64,000 nucleotides of DNA from Rhipidocladum racemiflorum (GCA_036346355.1 CM070591.1:33450392-33514391); one strand, 5' to 3'. Positions 1 to 11,439 are shown, numbered from the stretch's first letter. Made by a program: numbers and translations. The notes: generated by a model from the sequence alone, not told the origin.

Positions 1-2265
1 ATTAGCATTTGATTATCCAAAATCATGTCATGAGCACGAAAGTGTGTCCAAGCAAAGATACTACAACGATCTAAACCCATGTTGGCAATTTAATAATGTC
101 CAACTAGTAATCCACAACTAGGGTGACAAAGGGTCATGGCACATACTTAAATAATCAAGGTGTCATATATCAAATTGGTATTTATCTAACCCTGAGTTTA
201 AACCAAAGTATCTTTCTAATTGAACTAGCATGCAATAGTTTAAATCAAAATAGATTTCGAAATAGGATCAACATGGTCAAAGCACAACTTGCCTTCAAAA
301 AGTACTTGCTCTTGGTCTTGAGTTGGATCCTGAGTCAACACTTCTCCCTCGAATCCTTCCGGCACTTCAACGTCTACTCGTAAAGCGTGCAAATAGCAAA
401 TACACAAATAAACACTAGACAAAAACATCCCAAAACTCCAAATAAAATCCATAAACAGAGAGAACATAATTTTCTGGATTTTTAGAAACTGGAATCGTCA
501 AATTTGGAGTTAAAACGCAAAAGTTATGATTATTTAAAGTTTAAATAATCAATTAAATAATATTACAGAGAAAAACTTTAGTCCAAAAATTAAATAAAAT
601 TCATATTTAGGTAGATCTAAATTTTATACAAATTTAGAAATTTGAATCGCTCAAATCGGAGTTGAAACGCAAAAGTTATAAGCGTTTGAAGTTTGAATCT
701 AAATTTGAATCAATATTTCGAATTAATAAATCATTTTCTTTTTCGGAAATTAATTATTGCGTCAGCATGGACACGTGGCAGCCTCTGATTGGCCTGCTGA
801 CGTCAGCCGGTCCATGGACTTAGTCCACGCTCGGCTTGGGTCTACCGTGGACTCGGTCCACGACTCTACGTGTCGCTGACATGTGGGCCCTCTCGGGTGA
901 CGTCATCGCTGACGTCAGCGGGGCTCGGCCGCAGTCTTGGCGGCAGTGGGACCCATTGTGACGTCATGGGTGACGTCGGCGCTGGCGAGGTCACCAGCGA
1001 CATGCGGCCCCTCGACACGGGCCCGCGTCGGCGTCACACTGCCAGCGCGTGGGCGGCGTTGACCGCGGCGGTCCATCTTCCCGACACGTGGCGCCAATCT
1101 CACCGTTGGTTTGAAAATCAACGCGGCGGATTAGATCCAGGGTTAACACGTTGAAACTACTGCGTTGCTCGTGGGCGTTCGATCTAGATCGGACGGTCCA
1201 GATCTAATCCTATATTCGCGACCGCTACAAAGACGTGGCAATTGTGAACCGTTGGATCTTGATCCAACGATCCAGATCTAATCGGGTTTGGGAACACGTG
1301 AGCTCACCTCAACCGTCCGACCGATCCGACGGTCCTCCGAGCTCGCGGACGGCGATGGCTTACCTGGCGCGCCGGCTTGACCGGAGATGGGGACGACGAC
1401 GAGCCCGACGGCGTTTGGGGCGCGGTTCCGGCGAGATGAAGCCTCCTTCGTGCGTCTCGTCGCGAGGACTCGGATCTGAGCTCCTTCTCGGCGGAAGACG
1501 ACGGACGACGGCGGAAGCCGCAAGAAACGCGGCGGAGGAAGAGACAACTCGGCGAGCGATTGCGGCTCAACGGTGGCGGCTCGGCGAGATGGCTCGGGAA
1601 CGGGTGCGCAAGGATGAGGGCAACCTCGGGGACGTCTCACGCTTTAAATAGCCTCGGCCTGGTGTTCTAAGCGGAAACCTAGTTCGCTACGGCGTGGCGG
1701 CGGCGAAGTCCGGCTTCGGACTTTCGGCGAAGCAGACGAAATCGTGGCCGTCCCACGTGGCGCGATCAGCGGCCACGATCGACTGGCGCGATCGGATCCG
1801 CCCGATTCTGGCTCGGCCATGACGGTGGATCTCGGCCGTTGGATCTTGATCCAACGGTTGGGATTGATTAGGTTTAGGAGTGGGTTCGGTCGAGTCAAGC
1901 GGCTCGGTCGGGTTCGAGTCCGACTTCGGGTTCCGACTTCGGTCGGATGAAACGATTTGACCGAGTTGGATTTCCAGCGATTTAATATTTAAAATAATTC
2001 CTAATTCATTTAATTCATTAAAAATAGCAAAAGACTCGAGAAAAATTCGGAAAAATTCTGGAAAATATTTTGGAACATTTTGGACTCAAATAAAATATTT
2101 CCAACAAAATTTTATTTGCAAAATTAAATTCTTTAATTATTTCAAAATGGGATAAATTCAAATAAATTCCAAATAAATCCAAATAAATTCCAGAAAATTC
2201 CAAAAATTCACCAAAGTGCCAAATCACACATGAATTTAAGAAAAGCAAAATTTTGGGGTGTTACA
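1..2265 (-). repeat. 3' LTR of element A (partial)
   Basis: It is nearly the same sequence as 9178-11439, so about 1.24 kb of this LTR lies left of the window. It ends in GGGGTGTTACA at 2265, directly beside the polypurine tract. The stretch 740-1960 is GC-rich with TGACGTCA palindromes (797-806, 898-905, 910-917, 959-966) and CCGTTGGATC/GATCCAACGG inverted repeats (1249-1270, 1836-1857). The reverse-strand TATA-like sequence is at 1643-1650. Exon-like block 1 of the LTR micro-ORF lies at 293-373 on the minus strand. Confidence 0.92.
293..373 (-). CDS. LTR micro-ORF, acidic exon 1 (A, 3' LTR copy)
   Basis: This 81-nt block reads from a GTAG acceptor at its minus-strand start to an AAG|GCAAGT donor at its end. 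It encodes an acidic peptide beginning VDVEVPEGFEGEV and ending QEQVLFE. Against the B copy (16782-16862) it has 11 substitutions and no indel; about nine are synonymous, and the protein changes are E to D and A to T. The partner exon 2 of this LTR is off the window. No start codon is visible in the block, so an upstream exon would be needed. Function unknown. Confidence 0.5.
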
Positions 2266-2280
2266 AACCTCCCCCCCTTA
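2266..2280 (-). other. Polypurine tract of element A
   Basis: On the minus strand this is TAAGGGGGGGAGGTT immediately before the LTR start TGTAACACC, the expected plus-strand priming site for an LTR retrotransposon. Confidence 0.9.
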
Positions 2281-2301
2281 ATAGAATCTCGTCCCCGAGA
2301 T

Positions 2302-2856
2302 TCAGGGCTCACTAAAGAATAGGTTTGGAAACTCTTTCTTCAAATCCTCTTCGCGCTCCCAAGTCGCTTCACTTTCTTCATGGTTGCTCCACTGAACTCT
2401 ACAGAATCGGGTTGACTTGTTTCTAGTTTCTCGATCCATTGTGTCTAGAATCCTCACAGGATGTTCCTTATAAGTCAAATCCTCTTGCAACTCAATTGAC
2501 TCTAGCGGTGTCTGTTCCTCAGGAACTCGGAGACACTTCTTTAACTGGGACACATGGAATACGTCGTGTACTCCTGCTAGCGACTGTGGCAACTCCAGCT
2601 GGTAAGCAACTTCGCCTCTGCGGCTCAAAATCTTAAATGGTCCAACATAACGGGGTGCAAGTTTCCCTTTGGCATGGAACCTCTTAACTCCCCTGAGAGG
2701 CGTAACTCTGAGGTAAACAAAATCTTCTGGTTCAAAACTCAAGTCTCGGCGACGATTGTCAGCATAACTCTTTTGTCGAGATTGGGCTATCTTCAACCTT
2801 TCCCTAATCATAGCGACCGCTCTTGACCTCTTGAAGAATATCAGGCCCAAAGACAC
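2302..2856 (-). pseudogene. pol: Element A integrase C-terminus and chromodomain
   Basis: This 184-residue open segment is the end of pol. Residues about 25-60 match the integrase C-terminal linker (RRRDLSFEPEDFVYLRVTPL). A GPY/F-type module is at 70-90 (RYVGPFKILSRRGEVAYQLE). A chromodomain-like tail is at about 120-180, with EHPVRILD, the aromatic FCRVQWSNH and ATWEREEDL. Such tails in plant chromoviruses are thought to guide integration to heterochromatin. It is joined to the upstream integrase only by a frameshift near 2840-2860, so it is scored as a broken gene. The final residues lie just before the polypurine tract. Confidence 0.9.
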
Positions 2857-3700
2857 GGCGCTCGGGTCTCATTCCAATTCAATGGTGTCCGACAAGGTCG
2901 ACCATACAGTGCCTCAAAAGGTGACATCTGTAAACTAGCCTGATAACTATTGTTGTAACTAAACTCGGCATACGGCAAACTCTTATCCCAAGAGGTAGCA
3001 TAAGCCAATGCACAAGCTCTTAGCATATCTTCCAGAATCTGGTTGACTCTTTCGGTCTGTCCATCCGTCTGTGGATGATAAGCCGTACTGAAGTTCAAAC
3101 GGGTCCCCATGGCTTCATGCAACTTATTCCAGAACCTTGAGGTGAATTGGGTACCTTTGTCCGATACAATCCTCTTTGGCACTCCGTGCAAACAAACAAT
3201 CCTGATCATGTACAATTCTGCTAATTTATCTCCCGAGTAGGTGGTCTTCACGGGGATAAAATGGGCTACTTTAGTCAAGCGATCCACTATAACCCATATG
3301 GAGTCATAACCCCCTTGAGTCTTCGGCAAACCGGTAATGAAATCCATTCCGATTTCCTCCCACTTCCACTCAGGTATTTTCAGCGGCTGTAGCAATCCTG
3401 CTGGTCTCTGATGCATTGCCTTGACTCTCTGGCATACGTCGCACAATGCAACATGCTCGGCAACTTCACGTTTCATACTCGGCCACGAATCTCTCCTTGA
3501 GATCCTCGATACATCTTGGCGCTTCGGGATGAATTGAGTACTTGGAGTCATGGGCTTCTTCCAAAATCAGTTGCTTTAACTCCTTTTTGTTAGGCACACA
3601 AATGCGATCCTTCATCCACAACGTGCCTTGCTCATCCAACTTGAAGTCCTCTGCCTTGCCTTCCTCCTTGATGGACTTAATCCTGCGGATCTTGTCATCA
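2841..3700 (-). pseudogene. pol: Element A integrase (DDE core and HHCC region)
   Basis: The integrase core is readable over 2841-3551. It holds the first aspartate in GMDFITGLP, the second in IVSDKGTQF and the glutamate in QTDGQTERVNQILEDMLR, so the DDE triad is present. The zinc-binding HHCC region is split: the histidines are in HDSKYSIHP (about 3530-3560, other frame) and the cysteines in CDVCQRV. The frame change near 3470-3550 breaks the protein. The core is followed by SFYNNS- and ALYGRPCRTP-type motifs usual in plant chromoviruses. Confidence 0.9.
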
Positions 3701-3811
3701 TCCTTTTGTCCATCTCGAATCTGATCCTCCAGGGTCGGTTTTACTTCTAATGCGGCCAAGAATCCGCTAGGTACAACCTCAATCTTCATTTTCTGAAACT
3801 CCTCACATAAC

Positions 3812-4240
3812 TCATCCTGACTTATGGCTAGCAACATACTCGCGGTATGGCTCTTCCGACTCAGAGCATCGGCAACTACGTTGGCCTTCCCGGGATGGTA
3901 ATGGATTCCAACATTGTAGTCCTTGATTAACTCTAGCCATCTCCTTTGCCTCATATTCAGATCCATTGGGTGAATATGTACTTAAGGCTCTTATGATCCG
4001 TATACACTTCACATCTGTTTCCAATCAGATAGTGGCGCCATATCTTCAAGGCATGCACTACGGCGGCTAACTCTAGGTCATGTGTCGGATAATTTTCCTC
4101 ATGCGGCCTCAACTGCCTTGATGCATAGTCGAAGACCTTTCAATTCTGCATCAGCAAACATCCAAGTCCTAGGCGCGAAGCTACACAATAAATAACGAAG
4201 CTATGAGCAACATCAGAGAACTAACACGGTGCTGATGTCA
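3812..4240 (-). pseudogene. pol: Element A RNase H region
   Basis: The segment holds the end of RNase H (LNMRQRRWLELIKDYN, HYHPGKANVVADALSR) in the minus frame, and an overlapping frame with the preceding piece. The upstream part (RQLRPHEENYPTHDLELAAV-type sequence near 4060-4120) is visible only after frame changes. It is a degraded copy. Confidence 0.75.
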
Positions 4241-5100
4241 ATCGCTTCTTGACTCTGAAATCCTTTCTCACATTCGGCGTCCATGCAAACTTCTTTTCCT
4301 TCTTCAGCAATTGCGTAAGAGGTTTTGCAATTGTCGAAAAGCCTTCGATGAAACGGGCGGTAGTATCCTGCCATTCCAAGGAAACTCCGAACGGGTCACG
4401 ATCTTGGTGCTCCCAATGTAACACAGCTTCTACTTTGCTTGGATCTACGGCGACTCCTTCTGCGGTCATTACATGTCCAAGAAACTCCACTTTGTCCTTC
4501 CAAAAGTCACACTTGCTGAACTTGGCGAAAAGTTGTTGTTCCCTCAGCTTTTCCAAAACTCGCCTTAAGTGTTCGGCATGTTCATCCTCTGTCTTGGAGT
4601 AGACTAGGATATCGTCTATGAACACGACGACAAACTTGTCCAAATATTCCATGAACACCTTATTCATCATATTCATGAAATAAGCTGGCGCATTAAATCG
4701 GCCCAAAGGACATAATCAGAAACTTCGTAATGTCCATATCTTGACGAGAATGCGATCTTGAATATCTTACGATCGGATCTTCAATCGATGGTATCCCGAT
4801 CTCGAGATCAATCTTGGAGAAAACTCCGGCTCCTCTTAACTGATCAAACAAATCATCAATCTGGGTAGCGGATACTTATTCTTCACGGTGACTTCATTGA
4901 GTGCACGGTAGTCGATGCACATCCTGAAACTCCCGTCCTTCTTCTTGACAAACAAAGCTGTTGCTACGGCACTAACTTGGTGCGATAAATCCTTTCTCCA
5001 TTAACTCCTCTAGCTGTTTCTTCATTTCTACCAACTCCTCGGTGGACATCCGATAGGGTCTCTTTGCTATCGGTCTTTGTGCAGTACAAGCTCTATAACA
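4221..5100 (-). pseudogene. pol: Element A reverse transcriptase
   Basis: The palm catalytic box FIDDILVYSK is present near 4590-4620, followed by HLRRVLEKLREQQLFAKFSKC and VEFLGHVMTAEGV, all typical of Ty3/gypsy RT. The N-terminal part (RPYRMSTEELVEMKKQLEEL, 4985-5070) is in another frame, and the region 4707-4970 between them has several frame changes. Reverse transcription would not be possible from this copy as read. Reads of copy J at 46190-47290 cover the same region with different lesions. Confidence 0.88.
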
Positions 5101-5640
5101 AACTCTATGTCCTGTCGCGGCATACCGAGGTAGATCTTCGGGAAAAACATCGGGGTACTCATTCACTACTGGAACATCTTCTATGCTGATCGCCCTGGTA
5201 CTATTAACCATCAACTGTCCGTCTCTAACTGCGGTGGCTTGAAATTCCACTTTCTTCCCACACGGGCTCTCAACTGAGATAGTCCTTCGTCCGCAATCCA
5301 ATACGGCCTTGTGCTTGGATAACCAATCCATTCCCAATATAACATCTAAGGTGCAGGGTCTCCAAAATTATAAGGTTTGCTAGGAACTCTATTCCATCTA
5401 TTAGTATTCTCACCCCGGAACATCCTACTTCCGTTCGGAGTTCGGAACCAGGGGTTTGAACTAAAAGCATGCACTTAAGTCTTGCAATTCTCAAGTCATT
5501 TCTAGCAGCAAAGCCTTGCGAAACAAGCGAATGCGAAGCTCGAGTCAAACAAAGCATTGCAGGTGTATCGAGTTAACAAGTAACTTACCCAAGACGACGT
5601 CCGTAGCATTCTGCGGTGCATCTGCGGTGACATGGTTGAC
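5101..5640 (-). pseudogene. pol: Element A aspartic protease and protease-RT linker
   Basis: The region reads RNDLRIARLKCMLLVQTPGS and later LGMDWLSKHKAVLDC, the gypsy protease C-terminal half. The catalytic LFDSGAS motif is broken: near 5540 the reverse strand reads CTCGAG where copy J (47660) has CTCTGGAG, so the aspartate-serine-glycine site is lost here and kept in J. The lesion is at a CTG site, see findings. Confidence 0.8.
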
Positions 5641-5799
5641 TCGGCCTCTCACCACGATGCAGGGTGCGGCTCCTGGTCTGGCGTCCTAGCTGGGGTGGTT
5701 CCTAGATTGAAGCGAATCGGGTCGCTCTGCTGTCTTCTTCGGACAAGCTGTTGGCAAAGTGTCTGGCTCGTTGCGATTGTAGCGGCGTCTCACTGTTCC

Positions 5800-6725
5800 T
5801 TCTTTGCCGATCGCTGGGTAGCGTTTCTAAGCGGGGTGGGGTTTGGTAGTTCGATTGGCAGGTCTTGGTGCTGGGGATGGTGTCCTCGTTGCATTACGTG
5901 GTTGGAATCGAAGAATTGATTTGGTGCAACTCTCGGTATTGCGTTCCTCGACGTGATCCTTCTTTGTTGCATCCTGCGCTTCTGTTCTCATCCAGTTCCT
6001 TGCGCTTGTCCTCAAGAATAAGCGCCTTATTCACCAACTCTTGGAAATCCGGAAAGGTGTGGGTGATCAACCCTACTTGCAATCCTGAGTTAAGTCCTTC
6101 ATAAAACGAGGCATGCCTGGATCTATCTGTCGCTACATCCTCAGTGCGTAGCGTGCTAATCGTGGTGAACTTGTTCGTAGTCGGCCACCGGCTGATTACC
6201 TTGCCTCGATGCTCTGAACTCCTCCTTCTTAAGGTCCATAATTCCTTCAGGCACGTGATCTTGTCGAATGCGGTGTGAACTCTTCCCAAGTGATATCTTG
6301 AGGGTTCTCTGCGTGGCACGAAGTTCTCCCACCATTCGGTAATTTGTTCCTTCCAACTGATGAGAAGCGTAAAGTACCTTCTCATTCCCTATGCATTGAG
6401 CTATGTGTAGCTTCCTCTCAATTGATCTTAACCAATCATCGGCCTCCAATGGATTGGCATTCCCAGAGAAAGTGGGTGGGTGAGTCCTCATGAACTCTGA
6501 CAGCCTTGTATTCTGGCGTGGTCCCTGATTAACTTGATTAGCAGTGGCCTGAGCAGTGACGTGCTGCATTTGTTGCATCATAGCATGCATCAACTGGGTC
6601 TGAGCAGCAAGAAATGCTCCAAAATTCTGCACATCTAGTGGCGGTGCTGGTGCTCCATCATTGGGGTTTCCCGCTGGGCGAGATCCACTCCCATTGCTTC
6701 CAAAGTTTCCACGGGTGTTCACCAT
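5800..6725 (-). pseudogene. gag: Element A gag
   Basis: Gag starts at the ATG complement at 6723-6725 with MVNTRGNFGS, a usual start for this clade. A glutamine/methionine-rich stretch (AQTQLMHAMMQQMQHV) follows, then the retrotransposon-gag core (HPPTFSGNANPLEADDWLR and HQLEGTNYR). Near 6300 the frame shifts, and the sequence continues in another frame to QVGLITHTFPDFQELVNKAL and EDKRKELDE near 6000. The CCHC knuckle expected after that is not clear, because the 5800-5950 stretch is damaged. The nucleocapsid/structural role is inferred from the family. Confidence 0.85.
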
Positions 6726-6999
6726 CTGTCGATTTGCTCTAGGTTTAGAGATGAGAGGGAAACAAGAATAGACAAGTAATATGGAACTTATGCGGGGCGA
6801 AAGGGGTAACTTTAAGGTCCAACTTTATTATTAATAACTTGGTATGGCTGCTTACAATGCCTAAGGGCCTTGCAACACATCGCACACTCGTAAAAACAAA
6901 GCAAATCCAAATCGAACTAACTCTGGAGTCTAACGCCTAAAGGGTGACTCTTTATTCTATGACTTGGCGAAGGAGTCTCACTATAGAACCTAAGCTCAC

Positions 7000-7716
7000 T
7001 CATCGAAAACCTCCACGGCCTGGAGTGCGGTCTTTGCGGCATAGGCGCCGAAACGATCGCCATGTCCAAATGACTATGTCATCTGTGGTAGCCGAAGAAG
7101 CGGTGTCCTCATCGAGATCTGACTCCTCTGGATCTGGCTCGTGTAGCTCAAATCTTGGCTCGGAGTCCGGTCCGTACAAAGTCATTTCCAACTCGTCAAT
7201 CCTTCGTAGAAGGTGTGCCACATACTCCTGAGCTTCCCGCCATCTGTTCTTCTCTGTCGTGATTTCCTTGCGGGCCTTCTGTAGCTCCTTGCTTGTATTA
7301 TCTAGTACATCTTCCTGGGCGACGACGAATCGTGCCAACTGTGTAACCGTGGCATTCTCATCCTGAATCGTCTTCGGGTCAAGAAGGTTATTGCTGCGCG
7401 GATGATAACGGAACACCGTGCTTTCCAACTCTCTGGCGTGGATACTGGTAATGTGCCGCATTGCTCGTCGTGAAACTTCTTGGATACCCATCTGCATTGT
7501 AGATCTTCTAGCAGTGCAGTGTATCGGGCGATTGCCTGGGCCCCTCTTCCTGACAGGTACCTCAATCCTCACGTCACAAGCCTTGACCAATCCTGCTTGT
7601 CTGATCACTTCCACTTGGTATTGGGGCTTCTCAAAATCTCCGAGAGTTTGTAGCATGTGCCAAAGTTCCGCGGCGTGACCAACTCCTAGATCAACGTAGT
7701 TGAACTCTTCCTCCAT
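7000..7716 (-). CDS. Extra ORF upstream of gag in element A (orf0-like)
   Basis: A 238-residue ORF lies between the primer site and gag, on the element's sense strand. Residues about 120-180 (TSKELQKARKEITTEKNRWR, then HLLRRIDELEMTLYG) look like a coiled coil. Residues about 190-216 are strongly acidic (EPDPEESDLDED). I find no enzymatic motif. Extra ORFs ahead of gag have been reported for some rice gypsy elements, and this may be such an orf0; that link is from memory and not tested here. The matching position in element J is removed by a deletion (see findings), so it was not needed for J's own copying if the deletion came first. Confidence 0.6.
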   Translation of the reverse strand: MEEEFNYVDLGVGHAAELWHMLQTLGDFEKPQYQVEVIRQAGLVKACDVRIEVPVRKRGPGNRPIHCTARRSTMQMGIQEVSRRAMRHITSIHARELESTVFRYHPRSNNLLDPKTIQDENATVTQLARFVVAQEDVLDNTSKELQKARKEITTEKNRWREAQEYVAHLLRRIDELEMTLYGPDSEPRFELHEPDPEESDLDEDTASSATTDDIVIWTWRSFRRLCRKDRTPGRGGFR

Positions 7717-7915
7717 CTGTCACAAGAGTGCTTTACGTAAGAACTCGGAATTTTCAAATTGTGACAAGGTAAGGGAAAATTTCAGCAAGAGACGAGAAAA
7801 GAGAGAAGGGGATAAGTCGAGATGTCATTTCTTGTCTTCACAAATTTTTAGCTTTAGAAAATAGGTTTTATCCTCACTACGACCATTCTAGCTTAGGGTT
7901 GAGCCTACAGTCAAG
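7717..7915 (-). other. Leader of element A
   Basis: This is the untranslated stretch between the primer site and the extra ORF. No coding signal seen. The same sequence is at 48645-48835 in J. Confidence 0.6.
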
Positions 7916-7933
7916 TATGGCTCTGATACCACC
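7916..7933 (-). other. Primer binding site of element A (initiator tRNA-Met type)
   Basis: Minus strand: after the LTR end CCCGACA and two or three bases comes TGGTATCAGAGCCA, complementary to the 3' end of plant initiator methionine tRNA. Confidence 0.9.
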
Positions 7934-8224
7934 TCTGTCGGGACCCCGAATTTGCAAATCCGGACCCTCTGTGTATTCAGCACTAGTCCAGGAACGCGCT
8001 AGTGCACACAGTCTTAACATCGGTATATATCACAATCATACCATACGATACTATCAAAGTACTTTATTTAAATAATCAAAGGGTTACTCAACCTTATGAC
8101 CAAGTTACAAGTATATGCCTTGCAGGGCGAAACTTATTAAAAGAGAAATAGCAAAGAATGAAAATCAAATAAACTTAGTGGCGCCATCCAGGTATACCAC
8201 AGGCAACTGATCGGGCTCGCATCC

Positions 8225-8283
8225 CTAAGTAGACGGGTCTTCTTGGAGTTCCTCCTCCAAAGCCGGCGTAATCTCCTCTTCAA
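8225..8283 (-). CDS. LTR micro-ORF, acidic exon 2 (A, 5' LTR copy)
   Basis: This 59-nt block encodes TPALEEELQEDPST after an acidic start and ends in TAG, in the same phase as the B and C copies. The acceptor is damaged here: the sequence reads ATCGC where J has CCAG. Exon 1 of this LTR (9465-9544) is 80 nt rather than 81 and lacks the AG acceptor, so this copy is broken. Confidence 0.4.
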
Positions 8284-10810
8284 GCGATATTGTGTTGAGG
8301 CAAGGGTGAGTACTTGGTACTCGACAAGTCATGCACGTAATGCAAGCTAATATACTATATGCATGGCTTAGTACAAAGAGATAGCTCAGGGTATATTTGC
8401 GAAACAGCTTTTGACAAGTAATATAAGTAGATTCAAAGCCGGTAGAAATAAGTAAAGCATAAATAACTTTTCAAGAAGTTTAACGAACATTTTTCCCATC
8501 CTACACCATATTTCCATCAGCTTCCTTGTTAAACCAACCCATCTTTTTCAAAACCAAGTTATTTTCGTAAAGTCTACCCCTTGACTGTAATTCCCGAGCA
8601 TTGTCATCAGTGGACTCGGCTATTCAAATAGATTCTACACTCTGCAGAGGTTATGCACTTTACCCACAAGATACAGTCAAACACCACAAAGGCGAGTTCA
8701 GTAACAAAGCCTTTGGAAGCCTCAAACAACACAGTGGTCCTCTCAGGTTCGTGCTCTACACCATCCCTTCCCTTAGCCAAGGCGAAGTATGGGACCAACA
8801 CACCGTTAGATGGGTACCTGGCCACAGCCACGATACGCTCCCCGCACAGTACACACAAAGGTGTAATCGACACCACTGAGGCTCCACAAGTGAGTCCTTA
8901 GCGACTTAGTCAACTAGGGCCGTCCCATTCCAGCCATGTGGTTGCAAGTATGACCAGTTCAAAGGCTTGCAAGGTTAAGTCCTTAGAGTGACCAGGGCAA
9001 GACTACCCGAAAACCAAATCATCACTCCCAATGCCACAACTGCCCACTGATTACTCTTGCCACATGCCCTGGCCGAAATCAGCGTTTATCAAACCCCGAT
9101 TGATTACCATGCACCACGTGCCACCAACATCACATGATACTTTTCCAAAACAGGTTCAATATATCATTAAGTCAATATTAGCATTTGATTATCCAAAATC
9201 ATGTCATGAGCACGAAAGGTGTCTAAGCGATACTACAACGATCTAAACCCATGTTGGCAATTTAATAATGTCCAACTAGTAATCCACAACTAGGGTGACA
9301 AAGGGTCATGGCACATACTTAAATAATCAAGGTGTCATATATCAAATTGGTATTTATCTAACCCTGTGTTTAAACCAAAGTATCTTTCTAATTGAACTAG
9401 CATGCAATAGTTTAAATCAAAATAGATTTCGAAATAGGATCAACATGGTCAAAGCACAACTTGCCTTCAAAAAGTACTTGCTCTTGGTCTTGAGTTGGAT
9501 CCTGAGTCAACACTTCTCCCTCGAATCCTTAAGCACTTCAACGTCTCACTCGTAAAGCGTGCAAATAGCAAATACACAAATAAACACTAGACAAAAACAT
9601 CCCAAAACTCCAAATAAAATCCATAAACAGAGAGAACATAATTTTCTGGATTTTTAGAAACTGGAATCGTCAAATTTGGAGTTAAAACGCAAAAGTTATG
9701 ATTATTTAAAGTTTAAATAATCAATTAAATAATATTACAGAGAAAAACTTTAGTCCAAAAATTAAATAAAATTCATATTTAGGTAGATCTAAATTTTATA
9801 CAAATTTAGAAATTTGAATCGCTCAAATCGGAGTTGAAACGCAAAAGTTATAAGCGTTTGAAGTTTGAATCTAAATTTGAATCAATATTTCGAATTAATA
9901 AATCATTTTCTTGTTCGGAAATTAATTATTGCGTCAGAATGGACAAGTGGCAGCCTCTGATTGGCCTGCTGACGTCAGCCGGTCCATGGACTTAGTCCAC
10001 GCTCGGCTTGGGTCTACCGTGGACTCGGTCCACGACTCTACGTGTCGCTGACATGTGGGCCCTCTCGGGTGACGTCATCGCTGACGTCAGCGGGGCTCAG
10101 CCCACGGTGCTGACAGGTGGGACCCATTGTGACGTCATGGGTGACGTCAGCGCCTGGCGGGGTCAGCCACTGACATGCGGCCCCTCTGACACGCGGGCCC
10201 CGCGTCGGCGTCTGCCTGCCAGCGTGGACGGCGTTGACCGCGGCGGTCCATCTTCCCGACACGTGGCGCAATCTCAGCCGTTGGTTTGAAAATCAACGGC
10301 GCGGATTAGATCCAGGGTTAACACGTTGAAACTACTCGTTGCTCGTGGGCCGTTCGATCTAGATCGGACGGTCCAGATCTAATCCTATATTCGCACTGCT
10401 ACAACACGTGGCAATTGTGAACCGTTGGATCTTGATCCAACGATCCAGATCTAATCGGGTTTGGGAACACGTGAGCTCACCTCAACCGTCCGATCTGGAT
10501 CCGACGGTCCTCCGAGCTCGCGGACGGCGATGGCTTCACGGGCGCCGGCTTGACCGAGACGGGACGACGACGAGCCCGACGGCGTTTGGGGCGTGCTCGG
10601 CGAGATGAAGCCTCCTTCAGTGCGTCTCGTCGCGAGGACTCGGATCTGGGCTCCTTCGGCGGAAGACGACGGACGGCAGCGGAAACCGGCGCAAACCGCG
10701 GCGGAGGAAGAGACAACTCCGGCGGCGATTGCGGCTCAACGGTGGCGGCTCGGCGAGATGGCTCGGGAACGGTGCGCAAGGATGAGGGCAACCTCGGGGA
10801 CGTCTCACGC

Positions 10811-10818
10811 TTTAAATA
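10811..10818 (-). promoter_or_regulatory. LTR TATA-like box, element A 5' LTR
   Basis: Minus strand TATTTAAA, preceded by CCGAGGC. The same CTATTTAA context is at the matching place in B (15368), C (58060) and J (43773-43780, minus strand). It sits about 0.63 kb from the LTR start, so U3 would be short and R-U5 very long. Confidence 0.6.
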
Positions 10819-11439
10819 GCCTCGGCGTCCGTGCCCTAGACGGAAACCTAGTTCGCTACGGCGGCGGCGCGCGGCGAAGTCCGGCTCGGACTCGGCGAAG
10901 ACGACGAAATCGTGGCCGCCCACGTGGCGCGATCAACGGCCACGATCGCGACGGCGCGATCGGATCCGGCCGATTCACGGCTCGAGCCGTGCAGGCGGAT
11001 CTCGGCCGTTGGATCTTGATCCAACGGTTGGGATTGATTAGGTTTAGGAGTGGGTTCGGTCGAGTCAAGCGGCTCGGTCGGGTTCGAGTCCGACTTCGGG
11101 TTCCGACTTCGGTCGGATGAACGATACTTGACCCGAGTTGGATTTCCAGCGATTTAATATTTAAAATAATTCCCGATAATTCATTTAATTCATTAAAAAT
11201 AGCAAAAGACTCGAGAAAAATTCTAAAAATTCTGGAAAATATTTTGGAACATTTTGGACTCAAATAAAATATTTCCAACAAAATTTTATTTGCAAAATTA
11301 AATTCTTTAATTATTTCAAAATGGGATAAATTCAAATAAATTCCAAATAAATCCAAATAAATTCCAGAAAATTCCAAAAATTCACCAAAGTGCCAAATCA
11401 CACATGAATTTAAGAAAAGCAAAATTTTGGGGTGTTACA

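Larger units (their letters stand above)
1..11439 (-). mobile_element. Element A: Ty3/gypsy chromovirus (Tekay/Del-like), left end off window
   Basis: On the minus strand the order is 5' LTR (7936-11439), primer site, upstream extra ORF, gag, protease, RT, RNase H, integrase, chromodomain, polypurine tract and 3' LTR (1-2265, cut by the window edge). The LTR runs TGTAACACCCC to GGTCCCGACA. Gene order with integrase last and a chromodomain-like tail is that of chromoviruses. A sits inside the integrase gene of element B: the right flank at 11440 continues directly with B's integrase. The left target-site copy is outside the window. Several frameshifts make it non-functional as read. Confidence 0.93.
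7936..11439 (-). repeat. 5' LTR of element A (3.5 kb)
   Basis: It begins (plus strand) TGTCGGGACC and ends GGGGTGTTACA; read on the minus strand it starts TGTAACACC and ends CCCGACA. It nearly matches 1-2265 over the shared part. It carries the reverse-strand TATA-like box at 10811-10818, the micro-ORF exon blocks (9465-9544 and 8225-8283), TGACGTCA palindromes near 10070-10160 and CCGTTGGATC inverted repeats. Open frames inside the GC-rich 10400-11120 part are open on both strands and I do not call them genes. Confidence 0.93.

Noticed and set aside
7916..7933. tRNA gene
   Set aside because: Only the primer-site complement of the tRNA 3' end is present; there is no tRNA body. Same at 39357, 48839 and 61508.
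10593..11120. 175-residue open frame (also 1235-1651, 43330-43812, 51327-51902)
   Set aside because: It lies in the GC-rich part of A and J LTRs, is open on both strands and shifts frame between LTR copies. Arginine/glycine-rich low-complexity translation; base composition explains it.
11404..11439. Methionine start for B's integrase fragment
   Set aside because: These bases belong to A's LTR; the fusion frame is accidental.
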